From: a virus
Virus record (IMG/VR): IMGVR_UViG_3300042453_002467
Span: 1-35,677 of that record
Reading direction: 5' to 3' (one strand)
DNA length: 35,677 nt
Shown here: positions 15,681-24,355 of the stretch, piece by piece
Position numbering within the stretch: the first letter of the stretch is position 1
How the letters are laid out: each line of letters begins with the position of its first letter
Translations under genes and position numbers: made by a program
The notes under the pieces: generated by a model
Databases searched by the model: none
What the model saw: only the letters and a program-made list of their open reading frames with translations
Told to the model about the DNA's origin: nothing

Positions 15681-16805
15681 TCAGCCCGACGCCGTGGCGA
15701 ACATCCCATTGAACGTGGGCGCTGTCGTCGCCGCGCAATTGGCGTCGAGGAACGCGATCGCGGCGTCGTCAAAGATGCGCGTCAGGTTGAACGCGGTATT
15801 GATGCCGTCGACGATCGTGACCATGTTCGCCACGACGCACGGCAGCCACGCGATCGGGTGCCCGATGAAAAATGCCACCGTCCCCGTCACCGACGCGGAG
15901 CACTGCATCTGTGTCAGCGTGCCGATCCCGTTGTCGCCCGCCGCCAGCGGCGCGAACCACTGATTGAGCGGGTGGTCCAAACGATTGACGATGCCCGATG
16001 CGTTGCCGGTCAACGATGGCAGCGTCGCCGCGTTGCCGTTGTGATCGGTGTAGGTCACCGTCGTCCAGTTGTGCGCGGTGTTGCCGAGCGCCGCCTGAAT
16101 TTCGATCGCAAGGAAATTCCCATCGCGGGAGTCGGGTTGGTCGTCGGCGGTGTTTTGATACCGCGTTGGCGTGCCGGTGACTGTCTCGGCCGCCGTCGAC
16201 GACATCGTTTTGTTGACCTCGAAGATCCGGTCATACATGAGCAGATTTCGCGGCGCGACCGACGACATCACATCGGCGCGGACGAAATGCTGCGTATCCG
16301 GTGAGGTCGGGTTGACGTAGAAAAACGCGCCCTGCGTCGCGTCGGTCGGCACGTTGCCGCCGGGCGCGTTGCTCGCCGCGTTCGCCGCTGCCGGGTAGTT
16401 TCCGACGCGCCACAGCGAATTTGTCGCGCCGACGACGCTCGTCGTGCCGGCTTTCTGAAACGTGAAGTCCTTCCGCTTGCCGAAGTTGCTGACCTCGTTG
16501 ATCAGGTCCGACAACGACGAGAAGCCGTGCATCCGGTGACGCCCGGCGATCTTGGCGACGGCGTGATCGACGCGCTCGACGCAGCGTTCAGCGAGGCCCA
16601 TGAAATCGCCGCCGTCGATGCGCCCCACGAAATCACCGCCGCGACCGCACCACACGCCGCCCGCGCCAGGCACGCCGCCGACGAGGATCGGGCGCTTCCC
16701 GTACCAATTGCGCATCGACGACGAAATGCCCTCGACTTGCTCTTTGCCCAACCAGCGTTCCAGCTTGCTGGCGTTCGTGCTGCGGTTTCCGATGACGTTC
16801 GCCAT
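15681..16805 (-). CDS. Hypothetical virion protein
   Basis: A 374-residue protein. The start is set at ATG 16805 (MANVIGNRSTNASKLERWLG) because of a GAGGGG just upstream; a longer frame to 16994 overlaps the neighbour with low-complexity sequence. The N-terminal 110 residues hold a glycine-rich section (GGVPGAGGVWCGRGGDFVGR), and the C-terminal 200 residues are beta-prone (NWTTVTYTDHNGNAATLPSL). No enzyme motif was seen. Its place between capsid-associated genes and the repeat protein suggests a head or portal-vertex structural protein. The family was not recognised. Confidence 0.65.
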   Translation of the reverse strand: MANVIGNRSTNASKLERWLGKEQVEGISSSMRNWYGKRPILVGGVPGAGGVWCGRGGDFVGRIDGGDFMGLAERCVERVDHAVAKIAGRHRMHGFSSLSDLINEVSNFGKRKDFTFQKAGTTSVVGATNSLWRVGNYPAAANAASNAPGGNVPTDATQGAFFYVNPTSPDTQHFVRADVMSSVAPRNLLMYDRIFEVNKTMSSTAAETVTGTPTRYQNTADDQPDSRDGNFLAIEIQAALGNTAHNWTTVTYTDHNGNAATLPSLTGNASGIVNRLDHPLNQWFAPLAAGDNGIGTLTQMQCSASVTGTVAFFIGHPIAWLPCVVANMVTIVDGINTAFNLTRIFDDAAIAFLDANCAATTAPTFNGMFATASG

Positions 16806-16813
16806 GATTCCCC

Positions 16814-17038
16814 TCAGGTTCCGCAGGCTCGACCAGCATACGCCCCGACATCGGCCGGCGGTGCGTCCTCGGTGGATGTGGGCTCGCTCCCGTGACCGGG
16901 GCGCCAAAAGCCCACGATGGCCCCGCAGGCGTCGCACGACCAAAAGACGTGCGTGGCCCCATCCTCGCCCGCAGGGGCCGCCACAGGCGACCACGCTGCG
17001 TGCCCGAGGCTCTGCGACGGGTCGACGGGATGCGACAT
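16814..17038 (-). CDS. Small protein with CDAC motif
   Basis: A 74-residue protein whose ATG (17038) overlaps the TAA of the upstream gene as TAATG, a mark of coupled translation. It contains HVFWSCDACGAIVGFW, a half zinc-knuckle (CxxC) with aromatic neighbours, and a lone cysteine near the C terminus. Its stop codon lies within the ribosome-binding stretch of the next gene. The function is unknown. Confidence 0.6.
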   Translation of the reverse strand: MSHPVDPSQSLGHAAWSPVAAPAGEDGATHVFWSCDACGAIVGFWRPGHGSEPTSTEDAPPADVGAYAGRACGT

Positions 17039-17442
17039 TAGTTGTTGCCGTCGGTGATCGTGAACGAGGTGATCTCGACAGGCTGGCCCGCCGTGATCGA
17101 CGTCGTCGTCAGGTTGAGGTCACTTCCGGACGTCGAGATATCGCCATCGCAGACGAACGCGCCCGTGCTGTCGACGAGGTAGAAAAACGCCGCGGTGCCG
17201 GTGTTGTTCGCCGACGTGTCGGTGCGCGGCATCGACGAGAACGTCAGCACGCCAGACGACGACGTGCCGCACGGGTCGGCGAGGGTGATTTCAGCCAGAA
17301 GCGAGCCCGAGGGCACGCCACCCTTAGCCGGCTTGCTGCCGCTGTAGATGCGCAGCAGACCAGCGCCGGCGCCGGCGTCGATGGCGGCGCGGATGGCGTC
17401 GATGCGGGAGTTGCGGACGGAGTCAGCGATGCGGACGGCCAT
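17038..17442 (-). CDS. Phage head-associated protein of a common unnamed family
   Basis: A 134-residue protein with a helical N terminus (RIADSVRNSRIDAIRAAIDA) followed by a beta-rich body (GLLRIYSGSKPAKGGVPSGS, then LLAEITLADP). Proteins with this exact layout (a DAI helix, a G-rich turn, LRIYSG and L-x-LADP) are frequent in phage head modules and prophages, usually without assigned function. A capsid-associated or decoration role is inferred. It starts 3 bases after the upstream stop codon. Confidence 0.72.
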   Translation of the reverse strand: MAVRIADSVRNSRIDAIRAAIDAGAGAGLLRIYSGSKPAKGGVPSGSLLAEITLADPCGTSSSGVLTFSSMPRTDTSANNTGTAAFFYLVDSTGAFVCDGDISTSGSDLNLTTTSITAGQPVEITSFTITDGNN

Positions 17443-17445
17443 TGA

Positions 17446-17592
17446 TCACCCTTCCTTCGAGCGGCGCTCGCGATTGATTTTTTCGGCGCCCTCGCGGGCG
17501 ATCTTGTGAGCCTTCTCCGCCGACATCGACGGGTTGGACTTCTTGATCTGCTCGGCCGCCTTCTCGACGGTGGAGCGCTTCAAGTCAGACAT
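17446..17592 (-). CDS. Small lysine-rich helical protein
   Basis: A 48-residue protein (MSDLKRSTVEKAAEQIKKSN and on to RRSKEG), starting at ATG 17592 and overlapping the upstream stop by 8 bases. It is helical with alternating lysine and glutamate, and has no cysteine or membrane segment. Similar small helical proteins sit next to head genes in many phages. Its role is unknown; a DNA- or protein-binding helper is possible. Confidence 0.65.
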   Translation of the reverse strand: MSDLKRSTVEKAAEQIKKSNPSMSAEKAHKIAREGAEKINRERRSKEG

Positions 17593-18058
17593 TCAAGCCC
17601 CCCTTGCGCTGCGGCTGCGTCGACGTCTGCTGTGACACCGTTCGCACCATCTGAGAAATGACCTTCGCGACATCACCCGCCTGCGCCTGCTCCGCTTGAT
17701 GCTCAGCATACCGCCGACGCTCGGAGGACTGCGAGATGAATTGGGCCTGCGCCTTCTTCCAGACGCTCAACATCCGCTCGGGATGCTCGCGCCGGATCAC
17801 GTCTTGTTCGTAGGCAAGGAATTCGTCGCCGTTCGGCAAGCGCTCGGCAGTCGCAAGGCGCCATTCGCCCACTTCGGAGATGAGGAAGCAGGGGAGAACG
17901 TGTTCTTTTCCGTCGACGACAGCGGAGACACGCTTGCCGAGGATGCGCGTCAACGCCTGACGCTGCGAGGTCGGCTCGCCTTCGCGGTCGACGCCACCAT
18001 CGACGAAGTCGATCACGTTCACGTCTTTGATGCTGATGAGTTTGATGTTTCGCTTCAC
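17585..18058 (-). CDS. Hypothetical head-module protein
   Basis: A 157-residue protein starting at GTG 18058, the first gene after the capsid terminator. The N-terminal 60 residues are beta-prone (LISIKDVNVIDFVDGGVDRE), followed by a helical, glutamine- and arginine-rich C terminus (KKAQAQFISQSSERRRYAEH, then a glutamine- and threonine-rich end). No motif was recognised. It may act as a head-associated assembly factor, judged by position only. Confidence 0.62.
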   Translation of the reverse strand: MKRNIKLISIKDVNVIDFVDGGVDREGEPTSQRQALTRILGKRVSAVVDGKEHVLPCFLISEVGEWRLATAERLPNGDEFLAYEQDVIRREHPERMLSVWKKAQAQFISQSSERRRYAEHQAEQAQAGDVAKVISQMVRTVSQQTSTQPQRKGGLNV

Positions 18059-18085
18059 TGTCCACGCCTCTCGTCGAGGGAAAGG

Positions 18086-18116
18086 AAAGAGGGGCCGCCG
18101 AATGCGGCCCCTCTTT
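18086..18116 (-). terminator. Intrinsic terminator after the major capsid gene
   Basis: A perfect 13-bp inverted repeat (AAAGAGGGGCCGC and its complement) surrounds a 5-base loop. On the minus strand it is followed by TTTCCTTTCC. It lies 15 bases after the stop of the capsid gene. It probably lowers transcription beyond the capsid gene so that capsid protein is made in excess over the downstream genes. Confidence 0.88.
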
Positions 18117-18130
18117 CATCCGACCAGACC

Positions 18131-19144
18131 TCAGGTCTTGTCGTAGATGATCTTCACACCGTGCTCGTCGGTGTGCTCGCCGACGGCCCAGCACCAACGA
18201 CCGACGGCCAGCAGGCTGTCCGTGCCCAAGTCGTACTGGAAGCCGAGCGACGGTTCGTAGCGCTCGGCCATCTCGGCGAAGCCGCGGACGCTGCCAGGCG
18301 CGCCGGTCTCGCCACGGCCAGCGACGATCAGTGCACCAACGCGGTCGGCGGCGCCGGTGTTCGCGGTGGCCATGATCGCTTTGTTGCCGGCGTAGATCGG
18401 GATCCCGGCGAAGCTGCCGCGGAACCCGTTGCGCGACACGTCGGGGCGGTGGTTGAAAAACGCGAGGTCGCCCGCGCCGCCACCCGTGAAGATCGACGAC
18501 AGCGCAGCGCCAGCGCCACCAGCGGCGAGCGTGCGCAGATCGGCGACACCAACCTCGTCGAGCACGAAGACCAGGTCTTCGCTCGCCGGGTTGTTGTCGA
18601 GCAACTTCAACATCGCATCGAGCAGGACGGCGAACGACAGCGGCGCGGCGGTCGGGTTCGCACCCGAGGACGACGCCGATTCGGTGAGACCCGAGAACAG
18701 CGCGAGCGCGTCGGTCTCGGCGCGCAGGTAGTGCGCCTCGATGATTTCGGTCATCGCGTCACGCACAAGCGGGAGCGCGGCCGGGTTGCCACTCTGGATC
18801 GCGGCGACAACCTGCGAGCGCGGCACGCCCGGGAGCGCGAGCTCGATGGCGTCGGTCGTCAGCTCGACGCCCTGAACCTTGGTCGTCGGGGTGATCGTGA
18901 CGTTGCTCGCGACACCCAGCGCGACGGCGGACGACGTGAAGTCGGTGCCCTCGGTGTCGTCGACAGCGGCGGCAATCGCGGACTTCTTGCGGATCTTGCG
19001 GTTCTTCGTCGCACGGCCCGAGATGTCGGCCATGTTGAGGAACGGCAGAAGGACATACTTGCCCCGGAGCGGGTCAAGCGCGATCTGCGACATGACCTCG
19101 GTGAGGAGCCAGTTAGCGACGGTGGTGGACGTAGTCTGTGCCAT
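18131..19144 (-). CDS. Major capsid protein
   Basis: A 337-residue protein after the scaffold gene and before a strong terminator, the typical setting of the HK97-fold capsid subunit. The N-terminal arm is polar (MAQTTSTTVANWLLTEVMSQ). The middle shows alternating beta and helix segments (VQGVELTTDAIELALPGVPR and SEDLVFVLDEVGVADLRTLA). A GIPIYAGNKAI segment precedes a C-terminal beta stretch (FQYDLGTDSLLAVGRWCWAV). No protease is encoded nearby, so maturation by cleavage seems unlikely. The HK97 fold is inferred from length, order and pattern. Confidence 0.85.
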   Translation of the reverse strand: MAQTTSTTVANWLLTEVMSQIALDPLRGKYVLLPFLNMADISGRATKNRKIRKKSAIAAAVDDTEGTDFTSSAVALGVASNVTITPTTKVQGVELTTDAIELALPGVPRSQVVAAIQSGNPAALPLVRDAMTEIIEAHYLRAETDALALFSGLTESASSSGANPTAAPLSFAVLLDAMLKLLDNNPASEDLVFVLDEVGVADLRTLAAGGAGAALSSIFTGGGAGDLAFFNHRPDVSRNGFRGSFAGIPIYAGNKAIMATANTGAADRVGALIVAGRGETGAPGSVRGFAEMAERYEPSLGFQYDLGTDSLLAVGRWCWAVGEHTDEHGVKIIYDKT

Positions 19145-19173
19145 TGCGGGACCTCATGCGCCTTGGTGGCGCG

Positions 19174-19851
19174 CTATGCGTTAGGCGCCTTGGTCGGGCG
19201 GGCCGAGAACCGCCCGACCCCAAGGGAGTTGCTGGTGTTGGCCTTGCCCAACAAGCCAGCGAAGAACGAGGACACTGCGCCAGGGTTGCGCGCCTTGAGT
19301 TCGGCGAGCGCTTTGCCCGACGGATCTTTCAACGCGGCCTCGACGTCGGGTGCGCTCACGGCAGCGGGGGCACCGAGCGCAGGAGCTTGACCCACCGCCT
19401 TAGCCGGTGGCGCGTTGCCGCCCGCAGCGCGAAACGCGGCGAGGACCTTCGCTTTCGCCTCCACCGACGACGCGTCGGAGTAGAGCGCACGCACGGCCTC
19501 GGGCAGCGAAGCAGCCTCGGCGTCGAGGCGCTTGCTCTCATTCTCCTCGTGCGCGCGCCAGCGTTGCGCGAGTGGCTCAAGCCCTTCCAGTTCGGCGAGA
19601 CGAGACTTGGCCGCGTCGAGGGCCTTGGCCAATTCGCCGGCCTTCTCTGCTTCCTCCTGCGCACGCTTGCGTGCATCCCTATCGGCCTTGCGCGCGGCGG
19701 CGCCCTCGGCCTTCAGTGCGGCGAGTTCGGCAGCGGCCGCACGAAGCGCAGCGAGGTCCTCGGCGGGCTCAGCAGCAGGCGCAGGAGTATTCGCGGCATC
19801 GGCCGCGGCGGGGGAGGAAGGCGCGCCCTCGGGGGCGGAGGTGGTCGTCAT
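19174..19851 (-). CDS. Scaffolding protein
   Basis: A 225-residue protein rich in alanine, glutamate and lysine, directly before the capsid gene. Residues 30-105 form a long helix or coiled coil (LAALRAAAAELAALKAEGAA, then KADRDARKRAQEEAEKAGEL). The C terminus has SSFFAGLLGKANTSNSLGVG, an amphipathic segment that could bind the coat protein. These are usual features of scaffolds that guide capsid assembly and then leave. The GTTATGTAAC box lies 21 bases upstream of the start. Confidence 0.85.
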   Translation of the reverse strand: MTTTSAPEGAPSSPAAADAANTPAPAAEPAEDLAALRAAAAELAALKAEGAAARKADRDARKRAQEEAEKAGELAKALDAAKSRLAELEGLEPLAQRWRAHEENESKRLDAEAASLPEAVRALYSDASSVEAKAKVLAAFRAAGGNAPPAKAVGQAPALGAPAAVSAPDVEAALKDPSGKALAELKARNPGAVSSFFAGLLGKANTSNSLGVGRFSARPTKAPNA

Positions 19852-19871
19852 GGTTCGATCCTACAGCGTCA

Positions 19872-19881
19872 GTTATGTAAC
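19872..19881 (-). promoter_or_regulatory. GTTATGTAAC box upstream of the scaffold gene
   Basis: The palindromic GTTA-TG-TAAC lies in a 40-base gap between the gpG-like gene and the scaffold gene, 21 bases before the ATG. The same ten bases occur before the portal gene at 22803-22812. The downstream sequence of both includes GTAGG(A/C)T. It is a candidate operator or promoter element of the head operon. Confidence 0.5.
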
Positions 19882-19891
19882 GCGCAAGCCG

Positions 19892-20410
19892 TCATCGTCG
19901 CCACATGATGCGCGAAATCATCTGCCACAACTTCGCCGTCTGCTCGGGCGTCAACCCCATGAACGGCCGCGCGCGCATCTTGGGCGTGCCGTAGTGGAGC
20001 CAGTACCCGACGACGTTGTGGGGTGGGCCCTGCTTCCCCTTTGCTCTCGATGCGCGTCCCGATTTGCCCTTGCGTTTTGTCCACACGGGCGACGTTCCGG
20101 TGTCGGGCGCGATGATGACCTCGACGTAGTCGGCGCCGATGGTCGCACCGCGCGCCTTGATCGAATTCATCAACCCGCCGCTGACGCGGAGGTCCACTTT
20201 CAGGTCCTCCCCAAGGTCGGAGAGATGCTTGCGATACCTCGGCCGATATGGGGCGAACGGCTTTCCATCGCTCCCGATCCCTTGGTCGGTGCGGCGAAGA
20301 ATCTCGCCGGGGACGAGGCCCTTGATGAGGCGCGCGATGCCGTCGCCGTTGAACCGGGGAGGTCCGCCGCCGCCGCCGTGGCCGCCGTATTTTCGAATTA
20401 TGATCCCCAT
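19892..20410 (-). CDS. Virion morphogenesis protein (Mu gpG / HK97 gp10-like)
   Basis: A 172-residue protein matching phage virion morphogenesis proteins. SDGKPFAPYRPRYRKHLS comes early, VSGGLMNSIKARG in the middle, then VVGYWLHYGTPKMRARPFMG near the end, the family signature. In Mu, gpG takes part in head morphogenesis; in HK97-type phages relatives act in head-tail joining. The N terminus is glycine-rich (HGGGGGPPR). It lies 3 bases after the minor head protein gene. Confidence 0.82.
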   Translation of the reverse strand: MGIIIRKYGGHGGGGGPPRFNGDGIARLIKGLVPGEILRRTDQGIGSDGKPFAPYRPRYRKHLSDLGEDLKVDLRVSGGLMNSIKARGATIGADYVEVIIAPDTGTSPVWTKRKGKSGRASRAKGKQGPPHNVVGYWLHYGTPKMRARPFMGLTPEQTAKLWQMISRIMWRR

Positions 20411-20413
20411 GGG

Positions 20414-21238
20414 TCACCCCTCGACGAGAGTTGGGGCCAATCGTAGCGTTTCGGTTACGTCGACGTCATCGCGTCCGCCGCTCGTGTCGAAGATGCGATA
20501 GCCCTCGGCTAGCGCGTCCTCGACGAGCGTTGGCGCCCACGAATGGCGACAGTTGTACCCGCCGCAGTAGTCGTCGACGGGGAGCCCTTGCCCGTTGTCC
20601 AGGCGCTCGGGGTTCGTCGCCGCCTTGCCAACCCATGTCCGGCAGAAGGGGCGATTCTTCGCGTCCTTCGGCCCGACGTAGACGTAGACGAGGTCGACGG
20701 TGTCCTCAATGTCGGCGGCAGCGGCCATTACGGCACGGCGACCAGCGGCCATCACTGCGGCATCGACTGCCGCCTGCGCTTGCACGCTCGTCACGCGCAG
20801 CACCTCCTGCACCTCGGCGACGACGTCGGCGAGACTGCCGCCCGTCAGCACGCCGCGGGACACGGCTTCGCGCATCGCGCGTTGTGCGCCATCAAAGACC
20901 TTGACCACGTCGGCCATCTGGCGGTCCATGATGTCGTCCAGTTCGGCGCGCACGTCGAGGGGCAGCGTAGACGGGGGCGCACCGTAGACGGCCTCCACGG
21001 CCGCCAGGGCGCGCGCGCCGGCCACGCTGATTGCTTCTTCGCCAGCGAGCCGCAGTCGGTCAGAGACCTGACGCAGCACCGCGGCGGTCGTCTGTCGACG
21101 GAGCAGGGTCGCCTCGCCCGGTTCGGTGTCGAGCGCGAGCACCGCGGCGAACAAGTCGCGCTCGAGCACGCGGGCGAGCGCCCGCAGATCGGCGATTGCC
21201 GCGTCTGCCTCGGGGCCCGCTGCGTCGGCGCCGCTCAC
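20414..21238 (-). CDS. Minor head protein (Mu F / SPP1 gp7-like)
   Basis: A 274-residue protein. Residues 5-175 are helical. The C-terminal part has the signature of Mu-F-like proteins: VGPKDAKNRPFCRTWVGKAA, then ERLDNGQGLPV and CGGYNCRHSWAPTLVE. In related phages this protein binds the portal and enters the head, with a possible DNA-ejection role. It starts at ATG 21238, overlapping the portal stop as ATGA, in the normal order portal then F-like protein. The cysteines are intact. Confidence 0.85.
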   Translation of the reverse strand: MSGADAAGPEADAAIADLRALARVLERDLFAAVLALDTEPGEATLLRRQTTAAVLRQVSDRLRLAGEEAISVAGARALAAVEAVYGAPPSTLPLDVRAELDDIMDRQMADVVKVFDGAQRAMREAVSRGVLTGGSLADVVAEVQEVLRVTSVQAQAAVDAAVMAAGRRAVMAAAADIEDTVDLVYVYVGPKDAKNRPFCRTWVGKAATNPERLDNGQGLPVDDYCGGYNCRHSWAPTLVEDALAEGYRIFDTSGGRDDVDVTETLRLAPTLVEG

Positions 21239-22776
21239 TCCTCACCCGCTCCCGCGCTGGTCTCGCGCGCCGACGTGAACGGGGAGCCGCCGACAGAGAC
21301 GGAAGCGATGCGCGCCACGGGGGCGACGGCCTGCGCCTTCGCGTCGAGGTACGCCTGCGCCTCAGCGCGCGAACCTGACAGACCCAGCATCACCCGGGCA
21401 TCGGCTTCGTCGACGACCTTCGCCGCGAGCAGATCGAGCACACGCTGCGTCTTGATCGCGTCGTCCTCATACGTCTTGCCCGTGCCCATCACGACCTCGA
21501 CGTAGGCTTCCCCGAAATCAGCGGGCGCCGTCGGCGAGAAACGCTCGAGGACGTCGATCACGATGGGCAGAAGGTGCTGCTCTTCGAATTCTTCGAAGAT
21601 TGGTCGCATCTCGGCGACACGCTGATCGTGCGGCGCGTTGGCGATAAGGCGCGACACGCCCGATTGCGGCGCGCCGGGCTCGACGGAGTATGCGTCCGGC
21701 GAGTTGCCACGCGACACGCCGAGTTCTTGCAGGTCACGGGTTGCGCTCGCCTCGATTGACGCATGGTCCGCCGATGGAGTGAGGAACGCCAGCGTCTCGC
21801 CCGTCGCCACCTGCACCGCAGCGTCGGGGCCGACAACAAGCTCGGACGTGTCGCGCATGGTGCCCGAGTAGACGAGCTGTGCGTGCGCTTGCAGGTTGAT
21901 CAGGTGCTGACGGTTGCTGCGCGCGACGTTCAGGTGGTCGACGTTGACGCTGACATCGCGATCAGGTTCGGGCCAGAAGCCGCCGGCCGGCGCTTCGGTG
22001 CGAATGAACGCGACGGGTAGCCGGCCTTCGTAGGTCTCCGATGCCGTGACAATGGTGCCCGTTTCGTTGACGCGCCGGTGCGTCCACGGCGAGAACGAGA
22101 CGAGGTTGCCCGCGTCGTCCTCGATCCATTCGCGCGACCACACCCACCAAAGCGGCGCCGCGTCCTTGTCGTGCTCGGTCGCTTGGCGAAGCGCGACGAA
22201 CCACAGCGCGTCGACGTCGTCGGGGGCCGAGTGATGGGCCATCGTCACGACGTCGTGCGGCCAGTAGAGATGCGCAACCGCCTTGCCCTCATCCTCGGCG
22301 CCGATCCTGCGATACCCAACGACGACAGCGGCGGCGCGCGCGCCGGTCGCGCATCGGCGCTCGGCCTCGCCCATGAGCACGTCGATCCCGATTTGTTCAA
22401 TCGCTTCCTCAAGCGCCTCGGTGCGGGGATCGTCCTCGGGCAGCGGCGCCCCGTCCTCGCCGTCGCTGAGGGTGCGCTTCGGCGGGGTCGCGTAGACGCC
22501 CGAATCCTGCCGCGCGAAAAACCGCAGCCAATTGACCGGGTCAACGGGCATCTTGTCGCCGGTGCGGGGATACGCCTTGGTGAGCGCGCCTTTCACGATC
22601 TGCTGCTGATCACCGACGTAGCGTTGCGCGAGCCCGCGCACGATGGCGTCGTAGTCGGCGGCCCGCGTCCGTCGCCCAGCGCGCAGCAGCGCAGCGAGTT
22701 GATCGGGAGTCCACGCGCCGGCGGCCTTGCGAATGTCCTCGACGATGGCATCGGAGACAGAGTTGGGAATGATCAT
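21235..22776 (-). CDS. Portal protein
   Basis: A 513-residue protein following the large terminase gene. It matches portal features: a helical N terminus, a central beta section with tryptophan-rich strands (PLWWVWSREWIEDDAGNLVS), a helix VDHLNVARSNRQHLINLQAH typical of portal stem regions, and a C-terminal helical crown. It forms the dodecameric ring through which DNA enters and leaves the head. The start ATG 22776 is separated from the terminase stop by a 38-base gap carrying a perfect palindrome. Confidence 0.85.
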   Translation of the reverse strand: MIIPNSVSDAIVEDIRKAAGAWTPDQLAALLRAGRRTRAADYDAIVRGLAQRYVGDQQQIVKGALTKAYPRTGDKMPVDPVNWLRFFARQDSGVYATPPKRTLSDGEDGAPLPEDDPRTEALEEAIEQIGIDVLMGEAERRCATGARAAAVVVGYRRIGAEDEGKAVAHLYWPHDVVTMAHHSAPDDVDALWFVALRQATEHDKDAAPLWWVWSREWIEDDAGNLVSFSPWTHRRVNETGTIVTASETYEGRLPVAFIRTEAPAGGFWPEPDRDVSVNVDHLNVARSNRQHLINLQAHAQLVYSGTMRDTSELVVGPDAAVQVATGETLAFLTPSADHASIEASATRDLQELGVSRGNSPDAYSVEPGAPQSGVSRLIANAPHDQRVAEMRPIFEEFEEQHLLPIVIDVLERFSPTAPADFGEAYVEVVMGTGKTYEDDAIKTQRVLDLLAAKVVDEADARVMLGLSGSRAEAQAYLDAKAQAVAPVARIASVSVGGSPFTSARETSAGAGEE

Positions 22777-22799
22777 GCTATCAAGCCTACCACGCGCGC

Positions 22800-22815
22800 G
22801 CGGTTATGTAACCGC
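22800..22815 (-). promoter_or_regulatory. Perfect palindrome GCGGTTA-TG-TAACCGC between terminase and portal genes
   Basis: The 16-base inverted repeat has 7-bp arms and begins at the first base of the terminase stop codon. Its core, GTTATGTAAC, recurs exactly upstream of the scaffold gene. No U-tract follows, so it is not a classical terminator. It may be a protein-binding operator or a transcription start element for the head genes. Confidence 0.55.
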
Positions 22816-24152
22816 TAGCCGACCGCGCCCCATTCGTCGGTGGGCGTCGTGCTCGACGTCGTCGACGTGGCGCCGGGTCGATGCACCGGCCACTGCCAGT
22901 GCGCCAGGTATCCCAACGCGTCGACGATGTGTGACTGATCCTTGTCGCCGGCCTTCTTCTCGGGTTCGCCGCTCTTATCAAATGCCTGCGTCTCTAGCGC
23001 CTTGACGAGCGTTGGGCACGCCTCGCCGTCGACGGTGACGCGGCGGTCGCGGAACAGCACGTTCAGCGTGTTCACCCTGTCTCGCACGGGTGGATTGCGC
23101 GTCCCGTGGATCGGGCGAAAGCCCGCTTGTAGCAGCAGGTGCACGTCGGACAGCGACGACGTGGACTTCAGCGCCGTGCCGCTCGCGTCGACGTAGGCGT
23201 TGATCTTCATCTTCGCGATCTCGTCGCGCGAGTAGCGTCGGCCGCGCGTGCGTTCGAGGTAGCGCCCGATCCACGCGGCCACGCGCTCCGCGTGCTCGTC
23301 CGTCGTCGTGCCGCCCTCCTTGATGATCTCGCCGACGATGTGGGCAACGCGCTTCTCGTCGTCGATTTCGGCGACGAGCCATTGCATGTTGCGGACGTTG
23401 AAGTCGCACCCGATGGCAATCCGCCCTCGACCAGGGCGGACGGTGTACGGCTGCACCGCGTGCGTCTGGCGCACGAACCGCGAATACACGCGGCCACCGC
23501 GCGCCGTGCGCACGCCCTCTAACTTCTCGGAGATGGCTTCATCGGTGCCGAGGCGCGCGCGCGAATCCTCGATGTACGACGCTGGCAGAAACGGGTTGTC
23601 CGACGTGCGGATGATGTAGCTCCGCGTCGTCGGGGCAGGGCGTGCCAAGATCAGGTCATACGCCGGCCCGTAACCCTCGGGGGTACCCGTCAGCAGCGTT
23701 TCGAGGGCACCGCCCACGCGCACGCGCTGCATGGCGGGCACCAACGCCTCGACGTCGCAGAGTTCCCATTCGTCGATCCACGCGCCGATGGCGTTGATGC
23801 CTTCGGTGCTGCGCGGCCTGTCGAGACTGCGGCACCACACCTCGAATTTGCGCCCCTTCCCGATCTCGAAGATATGGGCCTGCTTCCAGTGCCGATAGGG
23901 CACGCCCCACCTGTCGAGGTTTTCGGCGATCGACCGTTCCATGACGTCGCGCACCATCGGATAGGTGGGCTCACACCCGAGGATCGGACCATCCGCGCCG
24001 GCCCGCAGCCCCAGGTCGAGCAAGAACGCCACCCCGAGGCTCGTCTTGCCGCTGCCATACCCACCCGACACCACGCGAATCCCGGGCCCTCGGTCGGCAA
24101 GCACCTCGAGGTGCCGCTGCCCGAATTGGGCCACGCCCCGGGCGGTGGTCAC
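22815..24152 (-). CDS. Terminase large subunit
   Basis: A 445-residue ATPase-nuclease that cuts and pumps DNA into the prohead. The ATPase domain shows Walker A GGYGSGKT (residues 30-37) and Walker B AWIDE (about 124-128). The RNase H-like nuclease domain has D250 in GCDFNV, D322 in VDASGT, and a C-terminal acidic/His group in DQSHIVDALGY (405-415). All expected catalytic residues are present. The C terminus is serine/threonine-rich. The start GTG/ATG region at 24152 overlaps the upstream small gene as ATGA-type coupling. Lack of a cos-type signature means the packaging mode cannot be told from sequence alone. Confidence 0.92.
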   Translation of the reverse strand: MTTARGVAQFGQRHLEVLADRGPGIRVVSGGYGSGKTSLGVAFLLDLGLRAGADGPILGCEPTYPMVRDVMERSIAENLDRWGVPYRHWKQAHIFEIGKGRKFEVWCRSLDRPRSTEGINAIGAWIDEWELCDVEALVPAMQRVRVGGALETLLTGTPEGYGPAYDLILARPAPTTRSYIIRTSDNPFLPASYIEDSRARLGTDEAISEKLEGVRTARGGRVYSRFVRQTHAVQPYTVRPGRGRIAIGCDFNVRNMQWLVAEIDDEKRVAHIVGEIIKEGGTTTDEHAERVAAWIGRYLERTRGRRYSRDEIAKMKINAYVDASGTALKSTSSLSDVHLLLQAGFRPIHGTRNPPVRDRVNTLNVLFRDRRVTVDGEACPTLVKALETQAFDKSGEPEKKAGDKDQSHIVDALGYLAHWQWPVHRPGATSTTSSTTPTDEWGAVG

Positions 24153-24355
24153 GCATCGCCCCGGTCGTAGGTCGTCGACTCGTCCGCGTCGTGCTCGGTG
24201 GCCTCGTGGCCGTCGGCCAGATCGGCAGACGTCAACAGCAGCGTCGCCACCGCTCGGGCCGCGTCCGCCGACATCTCCGTCCGTGTCGAGCCAAGGACGA
24301 GGATCACAGCCTCGCCGCGCACGATGGTCCCGATCCCGTCGTCGCGGCCGCTCAT
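24149..24355 (-). CDS. Small hypothetical protein between terminase genes
   Basis: A 68-residue protein, overlapping its neighbours on both sides by 4 bases. It has a beta-prone start (GTIVRGEAVILVLGSTRTEM), then an alanine-rich helix and an acidic C-terminal tail (HEATEHDADESTTYDRG). No motif was recognised. Coupling on both sides supports that it is real. Confidence 0.6.
   Translation of the reverse strand: MSGRDDGIGTIVRGEAVILVLGSTRTEMSADAARAVATLLLTSADLADGHEATEHDADESTTYDRGDA

Noticed and set aside
17696-19390. A 564-residue plus-strand frame opposite capsid and scaffold genes.
   Set aside because: It runs through the capsid terminator and is antisense to well-supported genes; its composition is typical of a shadow frame.
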